DNA of 64,000 nucleotides, from assembly GCF_007859735.1 (NCBI RefSeq), contig NZ_SIHI01000001.1, positions 2,309,249 through 2,373,248 of the forward strand, read 5' to 3'. The position numbers and the translations under genes were made by a program. Source of the stretch: Thalassoglobus neptunius (GTDB taxonomy: Bacteria > Planctomycetota > Planctomycetia > Planctomycetales > Planctomycetaceae). The notes beneath the pieces were generated by a model that searched no databases, had not been told where the DNA came from, and saw only the letters and a list, made by a program, of their open reading frames with translations. Shown here one piece after another: positions 25,576 to 35,646 of the stretch. Positions within the stretch are counted from its first letter, which is position 1. Each line of letters opens with the position of its first letter.

Positions 25576-27471
25576 ATGCGCATTCAACAACCGCGCATGC
25601 GCGGTCGCATTGCTGGACTTGTTCTCGCGGCAACTTGTGCTTCTGGTCTTCAATTGACTGGCTGCGCACGACCATCGCCGCGCCACTTGGGCGCTGTTCT
25701 TACGAAAAAGTCTCGGGCTGAGGCAGCAACTCCGCACGAATCCGATTCGCCGACGCTGCGCAGTACGCGGCACTCTCCGGGCCCGGATTTCGTTTCGGTT
25801 GACGACGCTTCCAGTAAATCGTCACGGTCTTCGCTCCCGTCGCGAAGAAATCAACATCCACTTGCATCCAATTCGATCGACCCACTTCCCAATCCGCATC
25901 CCGATCCGTTTCTTGGGCTGGATGAAATCCGGTTTCCACAAGAGAAACGAGCGGCTTCAGGAAACGAGACCACGGGCAGCTCGGCGTTTTCTTCGGGAAT
26001 CTCTTTCCGCGAACCGTCCGCAGGGAACGGAATTCAGCAGATCGACCAATCCGTCATGGAAGACCTCGAATCGCTCGTCCGCACCGATTCCGCACGCCCA
26101 TTCCCGGGATTCGAAGCTGCAGATTCGCCCGCTCCGTCGCAATCTGCTCCTTCGCAATCAGTCCATCCGATTGCAGAGAGCAGCGAGCCGACAGCTCCGA
26201 CCGAGACAGTTGTCTTGAAACATCAAATCGTTCAAGTCGACGAAGAATTCACAAGCAGCGCTCCCAATGCGCAGCTTCAGCCAGCGAGTGCGACGGATTC
26301 ACAAGAGGTCGTCGCGCTGCCTGAGCCGTCTCTCGGAGAACCGCTGGCACACGATGAACATCAGCCGAGAGTTCAATTCGCTGATGCCCAACAGCAAACG
26401 CAGCCTGACTCCGCGCAACTTGCAGAAATTCAACCGCGCCGATCGGCAATCAAGCGAGTCAATGACGAAGAGATCACCCCGGTCACTCGCGAAACTAGCG
26501 CAAGAGATCGGATGGAACAGCTCATCTCAATGGCACGCACTCACCAGATGCGAGGCGAAACTCACGCCGCGTACCGAAACGCATTGCTCGCCAAGCACAT
26601 CGCGGACAAACACGAGTTGACGATCGGAGTTCTCGACCAGTGTCCAGTGGCCCTCTGCGAAGAAATTGCAGGACAACTTTGGGGCTCACCATCGGATCAT
26701 TCGCTTCCTCATGATGGGAAGCATCCGTCAGCGGTTCCGAGCATCAAGCCGAAGGAACAACCGAGCGAAAGCCATCAAAAAGTGTTCGCAGGCAAAACCG
26801 AGTCACCGTCATGGGAAGGACTTCCCGACAAGCCCGCATCTCAGTTCAGCGAACAGAATACTGCTTCGCCAATGCGGAAACTTGAACCTGCTCCTGGCAG
26901 CAGCAACGTTCCACCGATGGCAGCTGTTCCGGAAACCGAAATCGCAGACGCGTTCTCACTTGAACCGGTCGCCGATCCAGACTTGCCAACCGCTGCACCG
27001 ACACCCAGCAACTTCGGACTGGTCGACAGTGACGCCACTGCGGCAGAAGCAACTGACGTCGAAAGCGACCAATCGAACGAATTGCAGCCGACCGTCGCCA
27101 GCGCTGACGCCGGACAGGAATCTTATCCGGATCGCGCGGTCCCACTGTTCGAGTCACTCGAAAACGCCGAAGCAGGTGACAGCTCACTGGCACAGTCATC
27201 GACGGCAACATCGAATGCCGCTGAACCGGTACTCGCTGCGGACTCAACAAAATCCGCAGCATCGGTCAGTCCAAGTGGAGAAAAGGCGAACGCAGCCACT
27301 GCGTCGACCAATCTTCGCTGGGGAACAATGGCATTCATTACCGCCACTGTGCTGACCATGATCGGAGCCCGTCTGAACCGTTCGAAACCGGCGAAGGAAG
27401 AAACACTTTCCGAAGAAGCCTCTTCCGAATCATCGAAAAAGGTCGAACTGAAAATCCGGCGCGCAGCCTAG
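25576..27471 (+). CDS. Large disordered lipoprotein with C-terminal membrane segment
   Basis: The 631-aa protein starts after a G-rich ribosome-binding run (AAAGGGGGGG at 25561-25570). The N-terminus has a lipoprotein signal, LQLTGC with Cys30. Nearly all the rest is low-complexity Ser/Pro/Glu/Ala without a known domain, apart from a short helical block (ARDRMEQLISMARTHQMRG and following, about residues 310-360) that could pair with partners. Near the C-terminus there is a hydrophobic segment (MAFITATVLTMIGARL) and a basic tail. Function unknown. Having both a lipid anchor and a TM segment is uncommon. Confidence 0.68.
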   Translation: MRIQQPRMRGRIAGLVLAATCASGLQLTGCARPSPRHLGAVLTKKSRAEAATPHESDSPTLRSTRHSPGPDFVSVDDASSKSSRSSLPSRRNQHPLASNSIDPLPNPHPDPFLGLDEIRFPQEKRAASGNETTGSSAFSSGISFREPSAGNGIQQIDQSVMEDLESLVRTDSARPFPGFEAADSPAPSQSAPSQSVHPIAESSEPTAPTETVVLKHQIVQVDEEFTSSAPNAQLQPASATDSQEVVALPEPSLGEPLAHDEHQPRVQFADAQQQTQPDSAQLAEIQPRRSAIKRVNDEEITPVTRETSARDRMEQLISMARTHQMRGETHAAYRNALLAKHIADKHELTIGVLDQCPVALCEEIAGQLWGSPSDHSLPHDGKHPSAVPSIKPKEQPSESHQKVFAGKTESPSWEGLPDKPASQFSEQNTASPMRKLEPAPGSSNVPPMAAVPETEIADAFSLEPVADPDLPTAAPTPSNFGLVDSDATAAEATDVESDQSNELQPTVASADAGQESYPDRAVPLFESLENAEAGDSSLAQSSTATSNAAEPVLAADSTKSAASVSPSGEKANAATASTNLRWGTMAFITATVLTMIGARLNRSKPAKEETLSEEASSESSKKVELKIRRAA

Positions 27472-27575
27472 AGCAAGTTGCTCGTTCCTGTGCACTCGCT
27501 TGAACTTTTCCATCCGGGAAAAGGCGGAGTTTGCTCGTGCGAGTGAGTGTAAAGCAGAACAGAAAATGCTCTAAC
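27469..27575 (+). repeat. Dispersed intergenic element, full copy (B)
   Basis: The best-formed copy runs from TAGAGCAAGTTGCTCG at the preceding stop codon to AAATGCTCTAAC, so its ends are inverted (TAGAGCA/TGCTCTA). Internal blocks TGTGCACTCGCTTGAAC and GAGTTTGCTCGTGCGAGTGA match copies A and F. The remaining ~230 bp up to the PilZ gene hold nothing else I recognise. Confidence 0.85.
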
Positions 27576-27808
27576 GAGGAGAGATCCTTCACGTTCTTAC
27601 ACTCCTGATCAGGATCGAAAATTCCCGATCGGAACAATGTGGAGTGATCTCAACCCTCATGCAGGAACCGAGCGTAGCAGTTGAGACGGTTATCCGGGAT
27701 CAATCCGTCTTCACCCAGCTGCAATTCTCTGGTCAGGCCGTCGAACGGAACCATTGTGATCTAGCTTATCTGCAAGTGAACAGATAATTCCTGCAGAGAA
27801 CTGTGACA

Positions 27809-28162
27809 ATGTCTAACGATCCTGGTGCTCGTCCCAGTATGGATGATCTTCGTTCGGTGCTGGAGAGCATCAATCAGTCCGATGCGAATCACGAACGGAG
27901 CGCTGAACGACTTCAACTCTCCGTCCCGGCCGAGGTGACCACATTGCGTGGCAACACCATCTCCACGATGACCCGAGAAATCAGCCGCTTTGGAATTGGT
28001 CTGCTCCACAAGGGGCAAATCAATCCGGGCGAAGTCACCGTTCGAATGGCGAGTGAAACTCGGCAGTTCGAATATCGAGTCCTCATCGAATGGTGTCGTC
28101 CGTGTGATGGAGGCATGTTCATCAGCGGTGGACGATTCCTTGCCCGCCGCGACGCCGAGTAA
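27809..28162 (+). CDS. PilZ-domain protein (probable c-di-GMP-binding)
   Basis: The 117-aa protein has an N-terminal helical part and a PilZ-like beta-barrel. The RxxxR motif is present in ERSAERLQL, and the second motif appears as EISRFGIG, where the usual Asp/Asn of (D/N)xSxxG is Glu, so ligand binding may be weakened. The GTG at 27803 is 2 codons earlier; the ATG at 27809 is preferred. It stands alone and faces the esterase/SMP-30 gene. The effector target is unknown. Confidence 0.78.
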   Translation: MSNDPGARPSMDDLRSVLESINQSDANHERSAERLQLSVPAEVTTLRGNTISTMTREISRFGIGLLHKGQINPGEVTVRMASETRQFEYRVLIEWCRPCDGGMFISGGRFLARRDAE

Positions 28163-28354
28163 CAACTCCAACGGCAACGCTCGCCTTCAACTTTCTCACT
28201 CAAGAACCTCCAACTGGCGGAATTCTCTTTCCGCAACAGTTGAAGGGTCCGGCTGCGCTCGTAGCCGTTTCATGCGATCAAACGAGTCAACAGTTCAAGC
28301 GAACACATTGGCCTGAGTGAAATCCACTCAGCAGCGCGATCGATAAGGACTCGC

Positions 28355-30100
28355 CTATAAACTCGGCTTCGGCTGCTTGACCGCTGCTTCCCACGGTCGA
28401 ACTCCGGTCGCTTTGATCTTTCGGGAGTACAATTTGTCACCACAAGTTGCGTAGAGAACGTCCAGGTTTTCGCCGCCGAAAACGACGTTCGAGAGCCAGG
28501 CGTCTTGCGGTTTCTCGATGATAAAGTGGACGCGGCCGAGTTGATCGAGCACCTGAAGACCGACACGAGTGGTGACGTAAGTTCTTCCTTCTGTATCAAC
28601 GGCCATTCCGTCTGCCCCGCTCTTCAATTCCTGATCTTCAAGATGCAGGTGCCCATAGACCTGCTTGTTCTGCAGCTGGGTGTTCTCATCCAGAGTGAAT
28701 GAATACGTGAATCGTCCGTCAGTATCGGCAACGGTGAGAATCGACTGATCCGGAGAAACAATAATCCCGTTGGGACGGGCAATCCCTTCGTCAGCCAACG
28801 TCACTTTTCCTTCGGCGTCGAATCTCCAGACTTTCTTGTTCTGCGGGTCTGTGAAGAACCCAACTCCATTGGGGAGAACCACGAGGTCGTTGCACGGATA
28901 ACCTTCGCAGACGACTTCCTCTTCGCCGTCGAGTGTGTAGCGGACGATTTTCTTCGTTCCGTTTTGACACCCATACAGCTTCTGATCGGCACCGAACATC
29001 AATCCGTTGATCCCGGGACTGTCCTTCACGAACACCGATTTGTTTCCGGATCGATCGATCTTGTGAATCGTCGCATTGGGAATATCGGTGAAATACAAAT
29101 TCCCGTCGCTATCAATTGCCGGCCCTTCAGTAAATCGATGACCGCTGCTGACCTCGACCCAGTCTTCTCCCGGAATCAGCAAATCCGTCCGTCGTCCTTC
29201 GGTAGTTCCAACAGACACTTCCCCGGGATAGCCTTCCCACAACCACTTCAAAGCTTCCGGCATGATCGAAGCAGCATGCTTTGAGTTGTGCCCCCCATCG
29301 CCCCAGGCATGATTGACTTCGTATCCCGCGAACTTCAGCGCGGACAGCATCGCCTGATTCGCGACAAACCATTCTCCGCCGTAAAGATTGAGATCCGTAC
29401 TTCCATCCTGCAGAAAGACTCGAATCGGTTTCGGCTCGTGTTTTCGGATCATCACGGGATACGCATCACCTCCACGCAAACCGACAAAGGTGCCAATGGT
29501 ACTCAGCACGCGCCGGAACTGATCGGGACGTTCCCAGGCAACAGTGAATGCGCAAATCCCACCGGAACTCGCGCCCGCAATGGCGCGATCGTTGGGGTCG
29601 TCACTCAACGAGTAGTCCTTGCCCACTTCGGGAAGAATCTCCTCAACAAGAAATCGAGCGTATCGATCACCTAGACCGTCATACTCGAAGCTTCGATTGA
29701 ATCGCGGCTGCGATTGATCATTCGCCGCAGGCACACCGCCAGGGCTGATGAAAATTCCGATCTGAACCGGGATCTCTTTTTTGTGAATCAGGTTGTCGAG
29801 AACTGGAAGAAGGTGCCATCCCTTCGCACGGTTGAGGCCGTCTTGAACGACAAAAACACATGCTTCCTGAGAAGGGTCGTACTGCTGCGGAACGTAAATC
29901 CAGTAATCACGCACAGTCCCGGGAAAGATCTTGCTGCGCCACTGAATCGGCCCGATCACTTTCCCTTCCGGAACACCGTCCTGCCGGATCGAATCCTCAG
30001 TGAGTGGATAATCCGTTTCCGCAAAAGCGGACTGATTCAATGACCAACCCAATGTGGCACACACAGCAAACCCGAAAACGAAATAACGCAGAACGCTCAT
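28355..30100 (-). CDS. Secreted esterase/alpha-beta hydrolase fused to SMP-30/gluconolactonase-like domain
   Basis: A 581-aa exported protein (signal peptide MSVLRYFVFGFAVCATLGWS...FA). The N-terminal half (about 45-295) resembles the enterochelin-esterase/esterase D family, with the nucleophile motif GASSG (Ser178). The C-terminal half (about 305-570) is an SMP-30/gluconolactonase beta-propeller with repeated blades (GNLYFTDIPNATIHKID, NGVGFFTDPQNKKVWRFD, DGRTYVTT-like). The fusion suggests sequential ester or lactone hydrolysis of a carbohydrate substrate outside the cytoplasm. Substrate not known. Confidence 0.85.
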   Translation of the reverse strand: MSVLRYFVFGFAVCATLGWSLNQSAFAETDYPLTEDSIRQDGVPEGKVIGPIQWRSKIFPGTVRDYWIYVPQQYDPSQEACVFVVQDGLNRAKGWHLLPVLDNLIHKKEIPVQIGIFISPGGVPAANDQSQPRFNRSFEYDGLGDRYARFLVEEILPEVGKDYSLSDDPNDRAIAGASSGGICAFTVAWERPDQFRRVLSTIGTFVGLRGGDAYPVMIRKHEPKPIRVFLQDGSTDLNLYGGEWFVANQAMLSALKFAGYEVNHAWGDGGHNSKHAASIMPEALKWLWEGYPGEVSVGTTEGRRTDLLIPGEDWVEVSSGHRFTEGPAIDSDGNLYFTDIPNATIHKIDRSGNKSVFVKDSPGINGLMFGADQKLYGCQNGTKKIVRYTLDGEEEVVCEGYPCNDLVVLPNGVGFFTDPQNKKVWRFDAEGKVTLADEGIARPNGIIVSPDQSILTVADTDGRFTYSFTLDENTQLQNKQVYGHLHLEDQELKSGADGMAVDTEGRTYVTTRVGLQVLDQLGRVHFIIEKPQDAWLSNVVFGGENLDVLYATCGDKLYSRKIKATGVRPWEAAVKQPKPSL

Positions 30101-30283
30101 GCTGATTCTTTCCTCAGAAACCCGAACAAATCCAACAATCTGGATGCTACTTCAAGTTCACACAAAGTGCGATCAACATCACATGGCCGACACTGAAAAG
30201 AACCTGCCGGGCGACTCACGACGAAGAGCCTGCGCTTCCAGTTCAACAAGACCGCCCTTCCAACACCGCAACTTGACGCGACG

Positions 30284-31588
30284 TTATTGGATAATCGGCA
30301 ACGTCACACGAAAGACGGTTCCGACTCCCGGTGTTGACTGAACGAGATTCATCGTCCCCCCTGCCGAACGCGTGATGTTGCGGCAAACGAACAATCCCAA
30401 CCCGGTCCCGTTGGACTTCGTCGTGAAATACGGCTGAAAGAGTTGCTCTTGTGACTCGAGCGGAATCCCACATCCATCGTCCGCGACATCGATCTCCAAA
30501 GCATCGTTCTGAACTCGAACGATGATCTCGATCGTCCCGCCTTCTTCTGTCGCATCGAGCCCATTCAAAATCAAATTCAAGAAGACCTGAAGAATCTCGT
30601 CGCGAACCGCAGTCACCCGGGGCAGATTCTCCGGGAACTCCGTTTTGATCGTCTTCCCTTTTTTCCGCTTGTAATACTTTGCGATATCCAAAGCGTTACG
30701 AATCACTTCATGAATATCGATCCGCTGCAACATCTTTGTGCCCGGGCGGGAGAATTCAATCAACTCTCGAAGCGTCCGCGTGATTCGTCGAAGTTGTTCG
30801 TCAATCAATTTCAGGCGGTCTTGAGACTCCGGATCGAGTTCTTGCCGATTCATCATTTGAACGAGAGAACTGATCGCGGTCAGTGGATTCCCAACCTCGT
30901 GTGCAATGCCCGCAGCCAGAAGCCCGAAGGCTGCCTGTTTCTCCTGCTGAACAAGAATCGCCTGCGACTCTTGCAGCTCTTCTGTTCGTCTTTGAATACG
31001 GCCCTCAAGTTCCTGATTGAGCAGAGTGAGTTTGCGCCCAGTCTGCCTCAAGAGATTGGAAAGTGCAGTCCCCGCCCATGTCACCCAGCCCATGAATATC
31101 AACATCAAGACCAGCGACACAAAATCTTGGCGCGACAATTCTCCTGGCTCAAATGCCAATGTTGAGTAGCTGACCGCGTGCAAAGCGAACGTCGAGTACG
31201 TTACCGAAGGGGAATACCTCAACGAACAAACTAGAAGTGAGAGAAAGTAATACAGCCGAAAAGGGCTGTTTATGCCTTCGTCGTAGTGGCACAGAAGGCC
31301 GATGAACACAGCCTCCATGAATGACACAAACAACGGAAAACGGCTGAAGAAAACCTCTCCGCGATAGTGCCACGCCAGATCAAACAAGGCATACACAGCT
31401 CCGACAGTCAAGATTCCATTCAGGTACGGCTGACTGGGTGTCGGAGAGAGAAAATTGACCAGGAGATAACCAACGATCAGCCCAAACCATCGAATTCGAA
31501 GCGTAATCGACTCCGCTCGCAGCTGCCAATTGGCCTCAATGGTCAGATCAGAGTCAGGAACGTCATCGTTTGGCTCAGAGTCACTCAT
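30284..31588 (-). CDS. Membrane sensor histidine kinase
   Basis: A 434-aa protein with about five or six N-terminal membrane segments (residues 30-180), a coiled region (180-215), then the HisKA dimerisation box GIAHEVGNPLTA with His230 and a HATPase domain (NLILNGLDATEEGGTI, DDGCGIP, GTGLGLFV). It resembles NtrB/ZraS-type kinases. No response regulator is adjacent, so its partner is unknown. The lone receiver gene at 36485-36940 and phoB are separate. A partial repeat copy lies upstream of the start. Confidence 0.9.
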   Translation of the reverse strand: MSDSEPNDDVPDSDLTIEANWQLRAESITLRIRWFGLIVGYLLVNFLSPTPSQPYLNGILTVGAVYALFDLAWHYRGEVFFSRFPLFVSFMEAVFIGLLCHYDEGINSPFRLYYFLSLLVCSLRYSPSVTYSTFALHAVSYSTLAFEPGELSRQDFVSLVLMLIFMGWVTWAGTALSNLLRQTGRKLTLLNQELEGRIQRRTEELQESQAILVQQEKQAAFGLLAAGIAHEVGNPLTAISSLVQMMNRQELDPESQDRLKLIDEQLRRITRTLRELIEFSRPGTKMLQRIDIHEVIRNALDIAKYYKRKKGKTIKTEFPENLPRVTAVRDEILQVFLNLILNGLDATEEGGTIEIIVRVQNDALEIDVADDGCGIPLESQEQLFQPYFTTKSNGTGLGLFVCRNITRSAGGTMNLVQSTPGVGTVFRVTLPIIQ

Positions 31589-31634
31589 CTGTTGCCTGAA
31601 AGTCAGTGAGCACGGAATTCCACAAAGTGCGATT

Positions 31635-31672
31635 CTAAAGCAAGATGCTCGTTCTTGTGCACTCAGCCGAAC
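31635..31672 (+). repeat. Dispersed intergenic element, left-end fragment (D)
   Basis: CTAAAGCAAGATGCTCG and TTGTGCACTCAGCCGAAC align with the left 38 bp of copy B; the rest is missing. It lies between the histidine kinase start and the metallopeptidase stop. Confidence 0.6.
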
Positions 31673-31717
31673 AGATTTGATGTGCGAATTTCACTTTTCG
31701 TCAAGCAAAATTTGTCA

Positions 31718-32383
31718 TCACCCCCGGTCTTCTCTTCCCGGCAGCGAGCCAGAATTCCCTGTGATGAGTTTCGCGCGAGCAGCATTCTTGACGGGAATGA
31801 GTTTGGGAATGGGAATCCTGACACCCACGACTTCCCCATGACGTTTCTGCAACTCTTCGAAACCGCAGTGGAGAAATGTGTACAACGATTCGGGAGGACG
31901 CATCGCCAGATACTCCCGAGCAAAGACTTCCATCTGGCCGTCATACTCTTGCTGGGAGTGGGTATGCACATGGCAACGCCCCGAAAAACGTCGAATATCT
32001 CCATCAAATTTCGGGCTGATGTGATAGAGCTCGTGCAGAATTGTGACCATCTTTTCCTGAAACGATTGATCCAGGAACCGGGGCAAATAGAAGGTGAGAA
32101 TGTATTTCATCTCACGCTTTCCGAGATACAGCCTCTGCACCGTCCACGTTTGACCATTCCGTCGCCAGGTCAACGCCCCGTCTTCGAACCGCATCGGTGT
32201 CAATTTGGCTTGCAACCCATGCAACACTCGAGAACGAGCTTGCGCGAAGCTGACAGCGACTTCTGCCATATCGATATGGAGAAACGCTTCGTGTCGGTTG
32301 GTGATGTCTTCACAGAGTTGCGATATCGCTTCGGTAAAATCGAACGGACCAAGTGCCGAGCGAAGTCGAGTCAAACGCGCCAC
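31718..32383 (-). CDS. Putative zinc metallopeptidase (SprT/phage-metallopeptidase-like)
   Basis: The zinc motif HELYHISP lies in the middle of the protein, followed by GRCHVH as a possible further ligand region. The pattern resembles the SprT-like or 'putative phage metallopeptidase' families; no phage genes are nearby. The reading frame has no ATG near its start: a TTG occurs at 32401, but the GTG at 32383 has AAGGA 7 bp upstream and is preferred, giving about 221 aa. Ends with a charged, Arg/Gly-rich C-terminus. Cytoplasmic; role unknown. Confidence 0.65.
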   Translation of the reverse strand: MARLTRLRSALGPFDFTEAISQLCEDITNRHEAFLHIDMAEVAVSFAQARSRVLHGLQAKLTPMRFEDGALTWRRNGQTWTVQRLYLGKREMKYILTFYLPRFLDQSFQEKMVTILHELYHISPKFDGDIRRFSGRCHVHTHSQQEYDGQMEVFAREYLAMRPPESLYTFLHCGFEELQKRHGEVVGVRIPIPKLIPVKNAARAKLITGNSGSLPGREDRG

Positions 32384-32657
32384 AACAGCTTCCTTTCGCA
32401 ATGGCGTCAGAGTCTACAACAGCACGATTCCAACCGTGCGGGGCACCCCGAAAAGGAACACCCCGGTTGCACACCCTGAATTCTGTCGACCGGCAATATT
32501 ACTGCTTTTACCCATTTCTGAAAACGCAATTTCTCATCGATTGCCAGTCGTTTGAACCGATTCGGCGCCGCGAAACATAGAATGCTCGTTCCCCAACCGA
32601 TTCAGCGGGCACGTTTCAGAAGAACGAAACAGCGCGAAGAGTTTTGCTTTGACCAAC

Positions 32658-32691
32658 AAAAAAAGAGGTTGCGACAACATCGCAACCTCTT
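32658..32691 (-). terminator. Intrinsic terminator of the alpha operon
   Basis: A 12-bp stem AAGAGGTTGCGA / TCGCAACCTCTT with a 5-nt loop lies 34 bp beyond the rplQ stop, and on the minus strand is followed by a run of seven T. The remaining ~270 bp to the metallopeptidase gene are unassigned. Confidence 0.85.
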
Positions 32692-32724
32692 TGAATTTGA
32701 ACTGAGTTCACTCCGCGACTCACT

Positions 32725-33423
32725 CTAAGAAGTCTTTTCTTCGCCTTCTTCAGTCGCTTCTGTGCTCGCTGCTTCCACTTCGGCTGTGGTCTCGGATTCA
32801 TCGCCTTCAGGTGCTGAATCACCGGCAGCTTGAGTATCGCCTTCGACGTTTTCTTCATCGTCTTCAACGACAACAGGGGCGACACTTCGTTGCTTCACGC
32901 GATCACGCTCACCAACGAATTCGATAAGGGCCTGCTTACCAGCGTCCCCAAGTCGAACCTTCGCGAGTTGCACGATGCGAGTGTATCCGCCGTCGCGATC
33001 AGCAAATCGTTCGGCCAATTCCGAGAACAAGATATCAACAGCTTCTTTATCGCGAAGCAATGAAAATGCTCGTCGACGATAAGTGACAGCTGGAGCCATG
33101 GCCTGAGCCCATTGCTCCCATTCGCTCGATCCACGCCATTTCTTCCAGGCGTCGCTGCCTTTTTCGGCAGTTGTGGCGAACTGTGCTGCACGCTCTTCGT
33201 GTGGAGCAGCCTTCTTCGCAATTGTCACCAGTCGTTCGACAAATGGTCGAAGTTCTTTGGCTTTGGCAACTGTCGTGACAATTCGACCAGAAACCTTCGG
33301 CGCACCTTCGGTATCTTCGTCGATTCGCACAGTCTTGATCAGACTCGCAGCCATATTTCGAAACATCGCTTTACGATGGCTCGAATTGCGACCGAGCTTC
33401 CGGCCTCTCATCAGGTGTCGCAT
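32725..33423 (-). CDS. rplQ: 50S ribosomal protein L17, extended form
   Basis: The N-terminus [20 protein letters not shown] is the conserved L17 start. L17 is usually about 120-130 aa; here it is 232 aa. The extra length comes from an insertion rich in Lys/Glu/Trp (roughly residues 85-115, around [17 protein letters not shown]) and a C-terminal acidic Glu/Ala/Thr tail of about 55 residues. Last gene of the alpha operon. Planctomycetes often carry such extended ribosomal proteins, to my recollection. Confidence 0.93.
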   Translation of the reverse strand: MRHLMRGRKLGRNSSHRKAMFRNMAASLIKTVRIDEDTEGAPKVSGRIVTTVAKAKELRPFVERLVTIAKKAAPHEERAAQFATTAEKGSDAWKKWRGSSEWEQWAQAMAPAVTYRRRAFSLLRDKEAVDILFSELAERFADRDGGYTRIVQLAKVRLGDAGKQALIEFVGERDRVKQRSVAPVVVEDDEENVEGDTQAAGDSAPEGDESETTAEVEAASTEATEEGEEKTS

Positions 33424-33501
33424 AGTACTTTATCCACAATCAATTCATTGAGCTGCTTGCCTGCAACTCATCAATATCCTGAATCTGAAAACTCCAGCTG
33501 A

Positions 33502-34512
33502 TCACATCCGTGATCGTTCAGGAACTCGCATTCCCAAACGCAATCCGATCTGATTCAACTGCTCACGCACTTCAACCAATGTTGTTTCACCAAAGTTGCG
33601 AACGGTCAGCAACTGGTCCTCAGTTCGAGAAACGAGGTCTCGTACCGAGTTGATGCCTTCTGATTCGAGACAGTTTGTCGCTCGAACAGAAAGGTTCAGT
33701 TCTGCCAGACTACGATTGAGCTTCTCTTCAAGTTCAAGATCAATCGGTGAGTAGCCCGTTGCTTCCAGCATACCCTTCAAGCCTGCCTCTGGTGGCAGTT
33801 CTGGACCTGGTTCCTGGTAGTTGATGAACGGATTGAGGTGCTTCCGCATAATCTTGGAAGCTTCAACTAGTGCCATTTCCGGAGAAACGGTTCCGTCCGT
33901 CCAGATTTCCAGCGTCAACTTGTCGTAGTTTGTCCGTTGCCCAACGCGTGTGTCTTCAACGTTGTAACGAACTCGAGTCACTGGAGAGAAAGCTGCATCG
34001 AGAGGAATCACGCCCAGTTCTGGACTGTTCTCATATGCTTCTTTGGCCGGGATGTAACCACGTCCGTTTTCGACGGTCAATTCCATGCTGAGTGGAACGT
34101 CGTCGGTCATAGTGGCGATGATCAAGTCATTGTTGATCACTTCAACTTGATCGTCAGTGATGACATCGGCACCCGTCACAACACCACGTTCGTGCTTTTC
34201 GATACGCAGTGTTTTGTTGGTGCTGCTGTGGTTCTTGACGACGAGTGATTTCAGGTTCAGACAGATATCGGTGACATCTTCGACAACACCCGGAATCGTT
34301 GTGAACTCGTGCTGAATCCCACCGATTTTCACGCGTGTGACGGCACTTCCCTCAAGGCTTGAGAGGAGAATTCGTCGCAGGCTGTTGGCAATGGTGTGTC
34401 CAAATCCGCGTTCGAAAGGTTCAGCAATGAACGCACTGTATGTGTCAGTCGCTGTCTCGTTGACGGGAACGACACGACTTGGGAGCTCAAGATTTCTCCA
34501 TCGGATTCTCAC
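33502..34512 (-). CDS. rpoA: DNA-directed RNA polymerase subunit alpha
   Basis: A 336-aa alpha subunit. The N-terminal domain ([29 protein letters not shown]) dimerises and nucleates core assembly. The C-terminal domain ([44 protein letters not shown]) contacts promoter UP elements and regulators. The start is a GTG at 34512; no ATG fits. It lies between rpsK (109 bp) and rplQ (79 bp), the normal operon position except that rpsD is missing. Confidence 0.97.
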   Translation of the reverse strand: MRIRWRNLELPSRVVPVNETATDTYSAFIAEPFERGFGHTIANSLRRILLSSLEGSAVTRVKIGGIQHEFTTIPGVVEDVTDICLNLKSLVVKNHSSTNKTLRIEKHERGVVTGADVITDDQVEVINNDLIIATMTDDVPLSMELTVENGRGYIPAKEAYENSPELGVIPLDAAFSPVTRVRYNVEDTRVGQRTNYDKLTLEIWTDGTVSPEMALVEASKIMRKHLNPFINYQEPGPELPPEAGLKGMLEATGYSPIDLELEEKLNRSLAELNLSVRATNCLESEGINSVRDLVSRTEDQLLTVRNFGETTLVEVREQLNQIGLRLGMRVPERSRM

Positions 34513-34620
34513 CGGGCAGTCTCCTTATTTCGACGATCAGTGTCGATCAAAAGCCGGATCACGCACATTTCTGAACGGATCGGGCGAACTGGCGATTAAT
34601 TACATGACACCAGACGGTGA

Positions 34621-35004
34621 TTAGACGCGACGACGCTTACGAGGCCGACATCCGTTGTGAGGAAGAGGTGTCACATCTTCGATTGCTTTGATCGAAATCC
34701 CTCCGACCTGCAAACCGGTGATTGCGCTTTCTCGCCCTGAACCTGGTCCTTTGACTCGGACTTCCAGTTCACGGACACCAAACTTGCGAGCTCGGTCGGC
34801 ACACGTTTCCGCAGCACGTTGAGCAGCAAACGGAGTGCTCTTTCGAGATCCCTTAAAACCGACAGTTCCGGCGGACGCCCAACACAGAATATCGCCGTTC
34901 GTATCAGAGATCGAAACGAGAGTGTTGTTGAACGTCGCTTTGATGTGAGCAACACCGCGATTGACATTTCGCCGTGTTCGTTTTTTCTTGTTGGCCTTGG
35001 CCAC
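34621..35004 (-). CDS. rpsK: 30S ribosomal protein S11
   Basis: 127 aa of normal length. Conserved features include [43 protein letters not shown] and the C-terminal [19 protein letters not shown]11 lines the platform of the small subunit near the E site. Part of the alpha operon. Confidence 0.97.
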   Translation of the reverse strand: MAKANKKKRTRRNVNRGVAHIKATFNNTLVSISDTNGDILCWASAGTVGFKGSRKSTPFAAQRAAETCADRARKFGVRELEVRVKGPGSGRESAITGLQVGGISIKAIEDVTPLPHNGCRPRKRRRV

Positions 35005-35229
35005 AGAGCGAACCCCTCAAAAAAGTAGTTTGTTCGAATACGATTCAGGAAATCTCATCAGGCACGAAACCTGATTAAACATCGCGGACAGCTGCCATCC
35101 GCATTCTTTGACCTCAGTTGAAATGGGGTCCATCTATGAGAACAGTCGCCCGTGATCTCGTCAGACAGTATCTCGTCACGCAGTGAGTAAGTTGACGGGA
35201 CCCCACGAGACGAATCCGACCACAGCCAA

Positions 35230-35616
35230 TTAGTGACGCATGTCCTTAACACCCTTTTTACCGGCAACCGTTTTCTTGGCACCTTTACGTGTTCGGGCGT
35301 TTGTCTGTGTATTTTGACCTCGTACCGGCAACCCGCGACGATGGCGGACTCCTCGGTAGCACTGAATCGAGCGAAGTCGGGAGATGTTGTCACCGGTCTG
35401 GCGACGCAACTGCCCTTCGACAACGAATTGATTATCGAGGATGTTGTTGATTCGCTGAATATCATCGTCGCTCAATTCACGAGCCCGACGATGAGTTTCG
35501 AGACCAAGCGTCCGGCAGATCTCGATGGCTTTCACCTCACCAATCCCATGCAGATACTGCAAAGAGATATAGGTTGGCTTGTTGTTTGGAATGTCCACAC
35601 CCAAAATACGAGGCAT
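35230..35616 (-). CDS. rpsM: 30S ribosomal protein S13
   Basis: 128 aa, standard length. The helix-two-turn-helix part is seen in YISLQYLHGIGEVKAIEICRTLG split by the family pattern, followed by RGVRHRRGLPVRGQNTQTNARTRKG and a basic tail. S13 contacts tRNAs in the head of the small subunit. It follows rpmJ in the operon after an unusually long spacer. Confidence 0.97.
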   Translation of the reverse strand: MPRILGVDIPNNKPTYISLQYLHGIGEVKAIEICRTLGLETHRRARELSDDDIQRINNILDNQFVVEGQLRRQTGDNISRLRSIQCYRGVRHRRGLPVRGQNTQTNARTRKGAKKTVAGKKGVKDMRH

Positions 35617-35646
35617 GAGAGTTTCCTGTTTCTACTTCGCTAAACT

